Source of the DNA: Humibacter sp. RRB41
GTDB taxonomy: Bacteria; Actinomycetota; Actinomycetes; Actinomycetales; Microbacteriaceae
DNA length: 64,000 nucleotides
Assembly: GCF_022761015.1 (NCBI RefSeq)
Contig: NZ_JAKWJQ010000002.1
Span: 62,001-126,000 of the forward strand
Direction of reading: 5' to 3'
How positions within the stretch are numbered: the first letter of the stretch is position 1; each line of letters starts with the position of its first letter. Both the position numbers and the translations under genes were made by a program. The notes below the pieces were generated by a model. That model was not told the origin of the DNA, did not search any database, and was given only the letters and a program-made list of their open reading frames with translations. Shown here piece after piece: positions 26,188-36,623 of the stretch.

Positions 26188-27197
26188 GCCAGGCAGCGAG
26201 CGCGACGACCTTGAGACCCGTTCCGTCGACTGCCGACGTGGCGAGCAGGGACGCGAAGGCGAAACGACAGCTGAAGTCCGCCGTCGGTTCTCGCCGCTTT
26301 CGCGCGTGGGTGCGCCCGGTTGCCGGTGTGATCCTGCTGGCCGTCATCGTGTGGCGGGTCGGTGCAGCTCCCTTCGTGCACGGCCTGCTCAGCGTAGACC
26401 TGCGGGCGGTGGCAGCTGCGCTCGTGCTGTGCGCCGTGTCGACGGCCGCGTCGGCGTGGCGGTGGCGGGTCGTGGCGAACCGGCTCGGCGTGCGCATCGC
26501 GCTTCCGACCGCGATCGGCATGTACTACCGCTCGCAGTTCCTCAACTCCGTGCTTCCCGGTGGGCTGCTCGGTGATGTGCACCGCGCCGTCGCCCACGGA
26601 GGCGACTCCGGCGACGTGCCGCAGGCATCCCGTGCCGTCGTGATCGAACGGATTGCTGGCCAGGTCGTTCAAGTGATCGTCACGGTCGGGGTGCTGGCAT
26701 GGGCGGGGGCGGAATTCGAGGGATCGGTGCTCCTCGCCCTCGGAATCGTGCTCGCCGTCATCATCGTGACCGCCTCCATCGTCATCGCGAGCGCACGACT
26801 GCGGCGTGTCATCGCACGCGAGGTCGCCGAGCTGCGAGCCGGCGTCGGATCGCCGTCCGCGATCGTGCAGGTCGTCGTCGCGTCCGTCGTCGCGGTCGGA
26901 TGCCACGTCGCCGTCTTCGCGATCGCCGTCGCCGCCGTCGGCGTGCAGGTCCCGCCACTCCGGTCGGGTGTCATCGCCCTCGTCGTGCTGCTCGGCGCCT
27001 CGATCCCCGTGAACATCGGCGGATGGGGCCCGCGCGAGGGCGTCGCCGGATGGACCTTCGCAACAGCGGGACTGGGATCGGCGGCGGGAGTCGCCGCATC
27101 GACCACTTTCGGCGTCATCGCCTTGATCGCGGTGGCTCCGGGCGCGGTCATCGCGATCGCTCTCGCTTCACACCGTCGAGGAGATCGACCATCATGA
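26184..27197 (+). CDS. Flippase-like membrane protein (LPG_synthase_TM / UPF0104 type)
   Basis: The 337-residue polytopic protein carries 'MYYRSQFLNSVLPGGLLGDVHRAV' and 'NIGGWGPREGVAGWTF' motifs of the lysylphosphatidylglycerol synthase transmembrane family, which is also found as a stand-alone membrane protein (AglD-like). A charged 50-residue N-terminus precedes the first helix. No aminoacyltransferase domain follows, so it is not a lysyl-PG synthase. It could move or anchor a lipid-linked product. Coupled by ATGA overlaps. Confidence 0.8.
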   Translation: MSQAASATTLRPVPSTADVASRDAKAKRQLKSAVGSRRFRAWVRPVAGVILLAVIVWRVGAAPFVHGLLSVDLRAVAAALVLCAVSTAASAWRWRVVANRLGVRIALPTAIGMYYRSQFLNSVLPGGLLGDVHRAVAHGGDSGDVPQASRAVVIERIAGQVVQVIVTVGVLAWAGAEFEGSVLLALGIVLAVIIVTASIVIASARLRRVIAREVAELRAGVGSPSAIVQVVVASVVAVGCHVAVFAIAVAAVGVQVPPLRSGVIALVVLLGASIPVNIGGWGPREGVAGWTFATAGLGSAAGVAASTTFGVIALIAVAPGAVIAIALASHRRGDRPS

Positions 27198-27973
27198 CAG
27201 CACCGCGCATGACCTCACGCCGCGAGCCGCGCCCCTATGTGACGCTCAGCAGCGCCATGTCGATCGACGGCTATCTCGACACGGCCCTGCCGCCACGGCT
27301 GATGCTCTCGAATGCCGCCGACTTCGACCGCGTCGACGAGCTGCGTGCAGAGAACGACGCGATCCTGGTCGGTGCGCGCACGATCCGCAAGGACAACCCG
27401 CGGCTGCTCGTGCGCAGCGAAGACCGACGCGGCCTCAGGGCATCGGCCGGCAGGTCCCGACTGCCGTGGAAGGTGACGGTCACAGCGACGGGAGACCTCG
27501 ACCCGTGTTCGGCGTTCTTCGTCGTCGGTGATACCCGAAAACTGGTCTATTGTCCTTCGTCGGTGCAAGGGACGTTGCACCGACGCCTCGGGTCGCTCGC
27601 CTCCGTGGTGGGACTCGGCGAGGACGTAACCATGATCGACCTGCTCAGCGACCTGTGCGAGCGCGGCGTGCAGAGCCTCATGGTCGAAGGCGGGGGAATG
27701 GTGCACACGCAGTTCCTGGCATCCGGCCTCGCGGACGAGTTGCAGCTGGTCGTCGCCCCGTTCTTCGTCGCCGACGAGCAAGCACCGCGTCTGGTTCGCA
27801 ACGGCGCCTTCCCCTGGACGGCCGACCATCGCGCTCGGCTCGTCGAGGTGAGGCCGATCGGGGACGTCGTGCTCTTGCGATACGGACTGTCGGAGCGTTG
27901 CGTCGAAGAGTCAAAGATCGCCTCGCCCCGCGTGCGACCTGCTTCGGTGTTCTCGGCGGGGATCAGGGCATGA
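27194..27973 (+). CDS. RibD C-terminal-type reductase (dihydrofolate-reductase fold)
   Basis: The 259-residue protein has the RibD_C plan: YVTLSSAMSIDGYLD near the start, 'ENDAILVGARTIRKDNPRLLVR', and 'LMVEGGGMVHTQFLASGLADELQLVVAPFFVAD'. RibD C-terminal proteins reduce pyrimidine or pteridine ribosyl intermediates with NADPH. With the PTPS homologue two genes upstream this argues for a pteridine- or flavin-like heterocycle. The last 30 residues are an unusual tail. Coupled at both ends by ATGA. Confidence 0.85.
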   Translation: MTAPRMTSRREPRPYVTLSSAMSIDGYLDTALPPRLMLSNAADFDRVDELRAENDAILVGARTIRKDNPRLLVRSEDRRGLRASAGRSRLPWKVTVTATGDLDPCSAFFVVGDTRKLVYCPSSVQGTLHRRLGSLASVVGLGEDVTMIDLLSDLCERGVQSLMVEGGGMVHTQFLASGLADELQLVVAPFFVADEQAPRLVRNGAFPWTADHRARLVEVRPIGDVVLLRYGLSERCVEESKIASPRVRPASVFSAGIRA

Positions 27974-29613
27974 GCGAGCGATCGGATGCCCGCGACGACG
28001 ACCGGCGGGCAGTTGTGGTGGTCGCGACAACGGCCGCCGTCCTCGTGCTGTTCGTTGCGGCGCTCGCTCCTGGCCTGATCGCCTCCGGATCGGGGCTCGC
28101 CCTTCTCCGCGTTCCCGTCGAGGCCGTGCTCGGGCTGCTCGTGCTGGCACTGCTGCCGTGGGCGTTCGCCCGCAGGATCGTCGCGGCGTTCATCGCCGTT
28201 CTCCTCGTCGCAGCGGCGGTTCTCGCAGCGCTCGACAAGGGGTTCGAGACGACGCTGAGCCGCCCGTTCAACATCGTCACGGATTGGCCGGAGCTGCGGG
28301 ATGCCTACGGCGTGCTCAGTGATTCGGCCGGCGGCTTCGGTGCGGCCGGGCTCGTCGCTCTGCTTCTGCTTGCGGTGGCTGCGGCGCTTGTGGCGGTGAC
28401 CTGGGCGCTCCTGCGCATCGATCGCGTCCTGCGCACTCATCGCAGGGCGGCCCTGATCGGTGGATCGAGTGTGACCGCGGTCTGGGTGGTCGCGGCGCTC
28501 GTCGGGGCGCAACTGGTTCCCGGGGAGCCGGTTGCGGCATCCTCTGTGATCGGAACCCTGGAGCAGAAGGCCGTGCAGGCCGGCGTGACCGCGCACGACC
28601 AAGCGGCGTTCGCGAAGGCTGCGGTGAGCGATCCGTATGCGAAGCTGCCGGCATCCGACCTGCTCACCGGCCTCAAGGGCAAAGACGTCATCGTCGCCTT
28701 CATCGAGAGCTACGGTCAGGTCGCCGTGCAGAACACCTCGTTCTCGTCGGGCGTCGACAAGGTGCTGAACAGCGGTAACGCCCAGCTCGCGAAGGCCGGG
28801 TACTCCGAACGCAGTGCGTTCCTGACCTCGCCCACCTTCGGAGGTATCAGCTGGCTGGCGCACTCGACACTGCAGAGCGGGCTGTGGGTCGACTCGCAGC
28901 AGAAGTACGACCGCGTCACGTCGAGCGACAGGTTCACCCTGAGCGATGCGTTCAAGAAGGCAGGATGGCGCACTCTCAGCGATGTGCCGTCGGATGCCGC
29001 TCCTTGGCCGGTCGGAAAGTCGTTCTACCACTACGACACGCTGCTGAACTCGCAGAACGTCGGGTATCAGGGACCGCGATTCAGCTACGCGCGCATCCCC
29101 GACCAGTTCACCTGGAACTACCTTCAACAGCACGAACTCGCCTCCCCGCATAAGCCGTTCATGGCGGAGGTCGACTTCGTCTCGTCGCACACGCCGTGGA
29201 CTCCGCTTCCCCATCTGGTGCCGTGGTCGTCGGTCGGCGATGGATCCGTCTACGACCCGCAGCCCGCGGAAGGGCTGCCGCCGAGCGTGGTCTGGCAGAA
29301 CCCCCGCCACGTGCAACAGCTGTACGGGGAGTCGGTGCAGTACACGATGAGCACGCTGTTCTCGTTCCTGACCACCTTCAACGACCCGAACCTCGTGCTC
29401 GTCGTGCTCGGCGATCACCAGCCGGCGACCGTGGTGAGCGGGTCGGGAGCGAACCACGATGTGCCCATCAGCATCATCTCGAAGGACAAGGGGGTGATCG
29501 CCGGCATCGACTCCTGGCACTGGCAGCAGGGCGTGTTCCCGTCACCGGCGGCGCCGGTGTGGCGCATGGATGCCTTCCGCAATCGTTTCTTGACCGCCTA
29601 CGGCCCGCAATGA
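27970..29613 (+). CDS. Membrane-anchored sulfatase / LTA-synthase-like phosphotransferase
   Basis: The 547-residue protein has about five N-terminal membrane helices (to about residue 190) and an alkaline-phosphatase-superfamily catalytic domain facing outward. Visible motifs are 'VIVAFIESYGQ', 'LTSPTFGG' (Thr as probable nucleophile, as in LtaS), 'VSSHTPWTPLP' and 'VVLGDHQP'. It could transfer or remove phospho-alcohol groups on a surface glycolipid. It ends the train; the next gene starts 138 nt later. Confidence 0.85.
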   Translation: MSERSDARDDDRRAVVVVATTAAVLVLFVAALAPGLIASGSGLALLRVPVEAVLGLLVLALLPWAFARRIVAAFIAVLLVAAAVLAALDKGFETTLSRPFNIVTDWPELRDAYGVLSDSAGGFGAAGLVALLLLAVAAALVAVTWALLRIDRVLRTHRRAALIGGSSVTAVWVVAALVGAQLVPGEPVAASSVIGTLEQKAVQAGVTAHDQAAFAKAAVSDPYAKLPASDLLTGLKGKDVIVAFIESYGQVAVQNTSFSSGVDKVLNSGNAQLAKAGYSERSAFLTSPTFGGISWLAHSTLQSGLWVDSQQKYDRVTSSDRFTLSDAFKKAGWRTLSDVPSDAAPWPVGKSFYHYDTLLNSQNVGYQGPRFSYARIPDQFTWNYLQQHELASPHKPFMAEVDFVSSHTPWTPLPHLVPWSSVGDGSVYDPQPAEGLPPSVVWQNPRHVQQLYGESVQYTMSTLFSFLTTFNDPNLVLVVLGDHQPATVVSGSGANHDVPISIISKDKGVIAGIDSWHWQQGVFPSPAAPVWRMDAFRNRFLTAYGPQ

Positions 29614-29751
29614 ACGGGCTTCGACCTGAGGACCGCGGCCGGAATCGGCACAGTGGATCCGGCGCAGATCTGAACGTTCACGCGCGCTCACTCGTGTACT
29701 CAACGGCGGCCTCACACAACGGGGGACCACATCGAAAGACAGGTGACGGGA

Positions 29752-30171
29752 ATGAGCGGTAGCAACCAAGGCGCCCTGTGGGTCATACGGATCCTCAGCG
29801 CGATCATCCTTCTCACGATCGGCGGATTCCATTTGTTCCTGGTGTTCGACGGCGTCGGCGGCCTGCTCGGTGTGCTGTTCGTGCTGAATGCCATCGCCGG
29901 TATCGTGCTGGCGATCGCCATGCTCGTTCTCCGCGGTCTGTTGCTCACATGGGCGACGGTGCTGAGCCTGCTGTTCGTCATCGCGTCTCTGCTGTCGCTG
30001 CTGCTCGCGTTGACCGTCGGGCTCTTCGGTATCACCGAGGTCTGGAGCTTCACCCTCGTGCCTGAGACGGTCATCGTCGAGGCCATCGGCGTCGTCGTGC
30101 TCGCCATCGCCACCGCGATCGTCGTGCGTGCACCGCGAAAGGTGTCGTCGGATGCCCCGGCGCGGGCGTGA
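29752..30171 (+). CDS. Small multi-span membrane protein, unknown function
   Basis: The 139-residue protein is mostly hydrophobic, with four predicted helices ('VIRILSAIILLTIGGFHLFLVF' at the start, then two central spans, and a last one near 110-128). GTG at 29743 is an alternative start, but it forms part of a Shine-Dalgarno-like GGTGACGGG before the ATG at 29752. No family recognised. It sits downstream of the train, perhaps read from it. Confidence 0.65.
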   Translation: MSGSNQGALWVIRILSAIILLTIGGFHLFLVFDGVGGLLGVLFVLNAIAGIVLAIAMLVLRGLLLTWATVLSLLFVIASLLSLLLALTVGLFGITEVWSFTLVPETVIVEAIGVVVLAIATAIVVRAPRKVSSDAPARA

Positions 30172-30183
30172 TGTCCCGCACGC

Positions 30184-30207
30184 TGTCGGGTACGACGTCG
30201 CCCGACA
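30184..30207. promoter_or_regulatory. Inverted repeat before the acyltransferase gene
   Basis: TGTCGGG (30184-30190) and CCCGACA (30201-30207) are a perfect 7-bp inverted repeat with a 10-nt spacer in the 73-nt gap between the small membrane protein and the acyltransferase. It could be a terminator stem for the first or an operator for the second. There is no T-run. Confidence 0.3.
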
Positions 30208-30244
30208 CGTGTAGTGCGTCGGACGGGAGTCGGACCCAAGGCTG

Positions 30245-31417
30245 ATGACCGGCGTCGGCGCTGTCGCCTCGACCGTGAATCCTCGCCGGATCGTCGGACT
30301 CGACGGGATCCGCGGGCTCGCAGCGCTGTACGTCGTGCTCAACCACATCTTCGAGCGGGCATGGCCGGGCGCCTCTGCCGTGCACGCGCCGCTCTGGGCG
30401 GCATGGCTCGGTGACGGACGGTTCGCGGTGATCGTCTTCATCGCGGTCTCCGGATTCTCGCTCGCCCTCGGTCCCGTGCGCTCTGGATGGCGCTTCGCAT
30501 CGATCCGGGAGTTCGGGCGCCGACGCGCCTGGCGCATCCTGCCGCCGTACTGGGCGGCCTTGGGGTTCAGCCTGGTCATGGTCTGGTGTGTGCTCGCGCA
30601 GCCAGGGTGGACGGTGCCGAACGCCAAATCCGTTGTCGTCTACGGACTGCTGGTGCAGGATGCCGTGCCTGCCGGCATCCCGAACCGTGCATTCTGGTCG
30701 ATCGCCATCGAGGCGCAGCTCTACCTTCTTCTGCCGTTGCTGCTGTTGATCGTGCGCCGCGTCAGCGCGCCGGCGATGGCGGCATCGGTAGCCGCGGTCG
30801 TCGTCACGATCGGGCTGCTCGGGCCGCACGTGTCACTTCTGAACGACGCGCTCGTGAAGTTCACACCCGACCTCGCCGTGCTGTTCGCCGTCGGCGTCGT
30901 TGCGGCGGGGATCGTCACCGCGAAGGAGCGCGTGCGGTCGCAGCCGTGGGGCTGGTATGCACTCGCAGCGTCGGTCCCGGTCGTCGTTCTGGTCGCGGTC
31001 GAGGGCGCGACCTGGTCGAATCTCAACGTGTTCTGGGTTGATCTGGCCTGGGCCCCCGCGATCGGATGCTTCCTCGCCTCGATCGCCACCTCGCGGCCGC
31101 GGAGCATCGTGCGCCTCCTTGACACGCGGCCGCTCCGCAGCCTCGGGTCGTTCTCGTACAGCCTCTATCTGACCCACATGCCGATCGTGATAGCCGTGTC
31201 CTACGGCCTTGTGCTGCCTCGCGTCGAGTCGGGTGCGCCGGCCTTCTTCGTGCTCGTCGCCGTGCTCGTGCCGGCAACGGTGTGTTTCGCCCGAGTGTTC
31301 GCTGCGGTCTTCGAACTGCCGTTTCAGAGGTACCGAGGGTGGAAAGCACTGCGCGAAGCGGCGGTGCCCGTCGTGCGGCGATTCGTACCACGTGGTGCCT
31401 CCATTCGGGGTCGATGA
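30245..31417 (+). CDS. Acyltransferase 3 family membrane protein
   Basis: The 390-residue protein has the family's first segment 'RIVGLDGIRGLAALYVVLNHIFERA' with the catalytic-type His after the first helix, about ten membrane helices, and the 'GSFSYSLYLTHMPIVIAVSYG' motif late in the sequence. These proteins O-acylate sugars, lipids or peptidoglycan at the membrane. The Shine-Dalgarno is weak (AAGG), so the start is less sure. It may modify the product of the train upstream, but the 74-nt gap and the hairpin leave this open. Confidence 0.85.
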   Translation: MTGVGAVASTVNPRRIVGLDGIRGLAALYVVLNHIFERAWPGASAVHAPLWAAWLGDGRFAVIVFIAVSGFSLALGPVRSGWRFASIREFGRRRAWRILPPYWAALGFSLVMVWCVLAQPGWTVPNAKSVVVYGLLVQDAVPAGIPNRAFWSIAIEAQLYLLLPLLLLIVRRVSAPAMAASVAAVVVTIGLLGPHVSLLNDALVKFTPDLAVLFAVGVVAAGIVTAKERVRSQPWGWYALAASVPVVVLVAVEGATWSNLNVFWVDLAWAPAIGCFLASIATSRPRSIVRLLDTRPLRSLGSFSYSLYLTHMPIVIAVSYGLVLPRVESGAPAFFVLVAVLVPATVCFARVFAAVFELPFQRYRGWKALREAAVPVVRRFVPRGASIRGR

Positions 31418-31432
31418 GACCCGAATGGAGGC
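31397..31432. terminator. Hairpin at convergent gene ends
   Basis: GCCTCCATTCGGG (31397-31409) pairs with CCCGAATGGAGGC (31420-31432), 13 bp with a 10-nt loop that contains the acyltransferase stop codon. It lies between the acyltransferase (+) and the DUF1611 gene (-). There is no T-run, so the terminator role is inferred from stem strength and position. Confidence 0.55.
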
Positions 31433-31486
31433 GAGCCCGCTAACGCACGGACCAGGGCGCCGGACCAGGGCACTGGCCGCGTCGCC

Positions 31487-32653
31487 TCAGTTGGCGAGTC
31501 GCGTGCGCGGCTGCAGCTCGGGGAAGGCGGCCGTCACCATGTCGGCGAGTTCGTCGAGCGGCCGTGTCAGCGGATCGGTTGCCGGCAGTCCGGTCTCCGT
31601 TTCGAGCACGCCGATCGCAGGGGCGATCTCGTCGGGCGTCATGTCCTCGTGGTTCATGGTGACCCCGATGACCTTGGTGTCGGCGAACGCCTCGATGAGG
31701 GTCACCTCGCTCGTGACGCTCGGCACCGGCATCATCGGGAAGTCGCCGAGCATGCGGCGCTTGGGGGCGTGCTGCACGATGACGCCGCTCGCACGGCTGC
31801 CGCGCAGGATCTGCGCGCTGCTCATGTATGCGGGGTGGCTCAGGGCGCCCTGTCCCTCGACGACGATCACGTCGGGGTCTTCGCCCAGGAACGCGGCGAC
31901 GACCTGGTTCTCCACCTCGCCGGAGCAGAACTGGGGAACGATCGCGTCGAGCGCGACGCCGTACTTGCCGCCTTGCATGATCGAGGTCTGGCCGGTGCCG
32001 ACCAAGACGGCACGGATGCCTCGAGCGTTCAGAGCCTGCACGAGCAGAGTGGCCGTTGTGCGCTTGCCGACCGATCCGTCGGTGCCGAGCACCGCGATGC
32101 GGGGGCAGGTGACGTCGAAGATGCGGCCGGAGAAGAGGTGCAGGTCCTTCTTCTCCTTGGGGCGGCGTACATCGGTGATCGTGACCCCGTTCTGCAGCGC
32201 TGCTGCCGCGAACTCCGGATCGTCGTTCAAGAACTCGTGAAGGCCGTTCACGATGTGCATGCCCTGCTCGATGCCGTCGAGCAGCACAGAGCGGTGGGTG
32301 TCGGAGAGCAGGCCGTCCGCCGGCGCCATGCCGAAGATCAGGTAGTCGGGCGTGCGGCCGGCGCGGGACAGAGCCGCTGTGAGTGAGGCGACAACGGGGA
32401 TGCCGTTGGGGACGCCGTCGAGCTGTGCGCCGGCATCCGCGCCGTCGTGCGTGCTGTCGATGACGCTCAGAATCTCGTAGCGCTCCGAAAAACGAACGAG
32501 GCCGTTGGCGGTCTTGCCGTCCTGCTCGCCGAACAGGCCCTCGCAATAGACGATGGCGGTGGCACCGACCGGCAGAGTCGGCTCGATTCCGGCCGGTACG
32601 GGACGCGTCGCGTCGTCGGTGGACGGCGCGGTGAAAGGGGGTACGTGCGACAT
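31487..32653 (-). CDS. DUF1611 P-loop protein (DgcN-like)
   Basis: The 388-residue protein has an N-terminal alpha/beta domain (to about 170) and a C-terminal P-loop NTPase-like domain with GTDGSVGKRTT near 190-200, then 'VGTGQTSIMQGG' and 'IVVEGQGALSHPAY'. This is the DUF1611 plan. From memory, members called DgcN were linked to N-acetylation of D-glutamate together with a partner racemase; I see no partner here, so the substrate stays open. AGAGGAG precedes the ATG at 32653. Confidence 0.8.
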   Translation of the reverse strand: MSHVPPFTAPSTDDATRPVPAGIEPTLPVGATAIVYCEGLFGEQDGKTANGLVRFSERYEILSVIDSTHDGADAGAQLDGVPNGIPVVASLTAALSRAGRTPDYLIFGMAPADGLLSDTHRSVLLDGIEQGMHIVNGLHEFLNDDPEFAAAALQNGVTITDVRRPKEKKDLHLFSGRIFDVTCPRIAVLGTDGSVGKRTTATLLVQALNARGIRAVLVGTGQTSIMQGGKYGVALDAIVPQFCSGEVENQVVAAFLGEDPDVIVVEGQGALSHPAYMSSAQILRGSRASGVIVQHAPKRRMLGDFPMMPVPSVTSEVTLIEAFADTKVIGVTMNHEDMTPDEIAPAIGVLETETGLPATDPLTRPLDELADMVTAAFPELQPRTRLAN

Positions 32654-32873
32654 AGCGCTCCTCTGAGTGGCCCAGAGGAAACGTTCGCACTGCGGCAGAC
32701 TGCGCGCGGAGTTCGGAGAGATCTTCCCTGACGTCGACGAGATGTCAACGCTTCTGAACGTATCAGTGTCGGCTGAACGTCAGCGCTACGTGTCGTGTCG
32801 CCCGAATGAGGGTTTCTCAGCGCGGCGGCTATGTCGTTACCATGTGAGCAACCCCGAGCCATCGAAGGACCTC
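32654..32873. other. Divergent promoter region, no clear gene
   Basis: These 220 bases separate the DUF1611 gene (-) from gmd (+). The region is less G+C-rich than the genes. No coding sequence, hairpin or strong operator symmetry is evident. The two promoters are presumably here. Confidence 0.4.
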
Positions 32874-33866
32874 ATGCCACGTGCGCTCATCACCGGGATC
32901 ACCGGTCAAGACGGTCTCTACCTCTCCGAGTTGCTCCTGGCGAAGGGATACGAGGTCTACGGCCTCATCCGCGGCCAGAACAATCCCAAGCAGGCGGTGG
33001 TCGAACGCATCGTCCCCGACGTGCAGCTGATCTCGGGTGATCTCACCGACCTCCCGAGCCTGCAGCGCGCGATGGGCGAGGCGCGGCCCGACGAGGTGTA
33101 CAACCTCGGGGCGATCTCGTACGTCGCCTACTCCTGGGACAACCCTGCTGTCACGACTCAGGTGACGGGGCAGGGCGTGCTGAACATGCTCGAGGCGACC
33201 AGGACCTACGCGGGCGACGACGTGTCATCCGTGCGGTTCTATCAGGCGTCGTCGTCGGAGATGTTCGGCAAGGCGCAGGAGGTTCCGCAGCGCGAGACCA
33301 CGCTGCTCTGGCCTCGTTCCCCCTACGCCGTCGCCAAGGTGTTCGGCCACTACCTCACGATCAACTATCGCGAGTCGTACGGAATGCACGCGACGTGCGG
33401 GATGCTCTTCAACCACGAGTCGCCACGGCGCGGAGCCGAGTTCGTCACACGCAAGGTGTGCATGGCCGCGGCGCGCATCTCGCTCGGACTGCAGGATTCG
33501 CTTGGACTGGGCAACCTCGAAGCCAGACGGGACTGGGGATTCGCGGGGGACTACGTGGAGGCCATGTGGCGCATGCTTCAGCAGCCTCAGCCCGACAACT
33601 ACGTGATCGCCACCGGCGTCACGCACTCCATCCGCGACCTGCTCGACGTCGCCTTCGACGCTGTGGGGATCGAGGACTGGACTCCCTACGTTCGGCACGA
33701 CGAGAGCCAGATCAGGCCGGCGGAGGTCGACCACCTGATCGGCGACGCGTCCAAGGCCCAGGAGGTCCTGGGCTGGACCCCGACCGTCACGTTCGAGGAA
33801 CTCGTGCAGATGATGGTCGCAGCCGAACTCGACGAACTCGCCGTCACCCGCTCGCTGGTCGAGTAG
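32874..33866 (+). CDS. gmd: GDP-mannose 4,6-dehydratase
   Basis: The 330-residue extended SDR starts MPRALITGITGQDGLYLSEL with the nucleotide motif GITGQDG at 8-14, then 'NLGAISYVAYSW', 'QASSSEMFGKAQEVPQRE', the YAVAK catalytic pair, 'MLFNHESPRRGAEFVTRK' and 'NLEARRDWGFAGDYVEAMW'. All match Gmd, which makes GDP-4-keto-6-deoxymannose for rhamnose or fucose-type surface sugars. No partner epimerase or reductase lies next to it. Longer in-frame readings upstream are not supported. Confidence 0.92.
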   Translation: MPRALITGITGQDGLYLSELLLAKGYEVYGLIRGQNNPKQAVVERIVPDVQLISGDLTDLPSLQRAMGEARPDEVYNLGAISYVAYSWDNPAVTTQVTGQGVLNMLEATRTYAGDDVSSVRFYQASSSEMFGKAQEVPQRETTLLWPRSPYAVAKVFGHYLTINYRESYGMHATCGMLFNHESPRRGAEFVTRKVCMAAARISLGLQDSLGLGNLEARRDWGFAGDYVEAMWRMLQQPQPDNYVIATGVTHSIRDLLDVAFDAVGIEDWTPYVRHDESQIRPAEVDHLIGDASKAQEVLGWTPTVTFEELVQMMVAAELDELAVTRSLVE

Positions 33867-33900
33867 CGCGCCCTCCGCTGGTCGACCAGCGGAGGGCGCG
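33867..33900. terminator. Perfect 34-bp palindrome between convergent genes
   Basis: CGCGCCCTCCGCTGGTC (33867-33883) is followed immediately by its exact reverse complement (33884-33900). The RNA would form a long stem with a minimal loop on both strands. It lies 1 nt after the gmd stop and 15 nt from the Clp gene stop, so a bidirectional terminator is the best reading, though there is no T-run. Confidence 0.65.
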
Positions 33901-33915
33901 GGGGCGCCGACGACG

Positions 33916-36468
<2,553 letters not shown>

Positions 36469-36534
36469 TGATTCTCCTGTTGTCGGATGCGTGCGCCCCG
36501 GAACGGTCCGGAGCATTTACCGTGTTCTCTCGAA

Positions 36535-36555
36535 CTTGAGTCGAGACTTATCAAC
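36535..36555. promoter_or_regulatory. Partial HAIR-like (HspR) element upstream of the Clp gene
   Basis: CTTGAGT at 36535-36541, then a 7-nt spacer, then TATCAAC at 36549-36555, which matches the second half of the HspR consensus (ACTCAAG) at 4 of 7 positions. One perfect half-site at the right spacing, 67 nt before the Clp start, suggests heat-shock control. The match is weak. Confidence 0.35.
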
Positions 36556-36623
36556 TTCAACAAACACGGTGGTGACGTATTCCCGCGTCACGCAACCGAA
36601 CGAAATCGCGTCGGAATGCGCAT

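Noticed and set aside
27547-29520. Long minus-strand open frame (657 codons) opposite the sulfatase gene
   Set aside because: Composition is rich in R, H, D and E with no domain; it mirrors the sulfatase reading frame.
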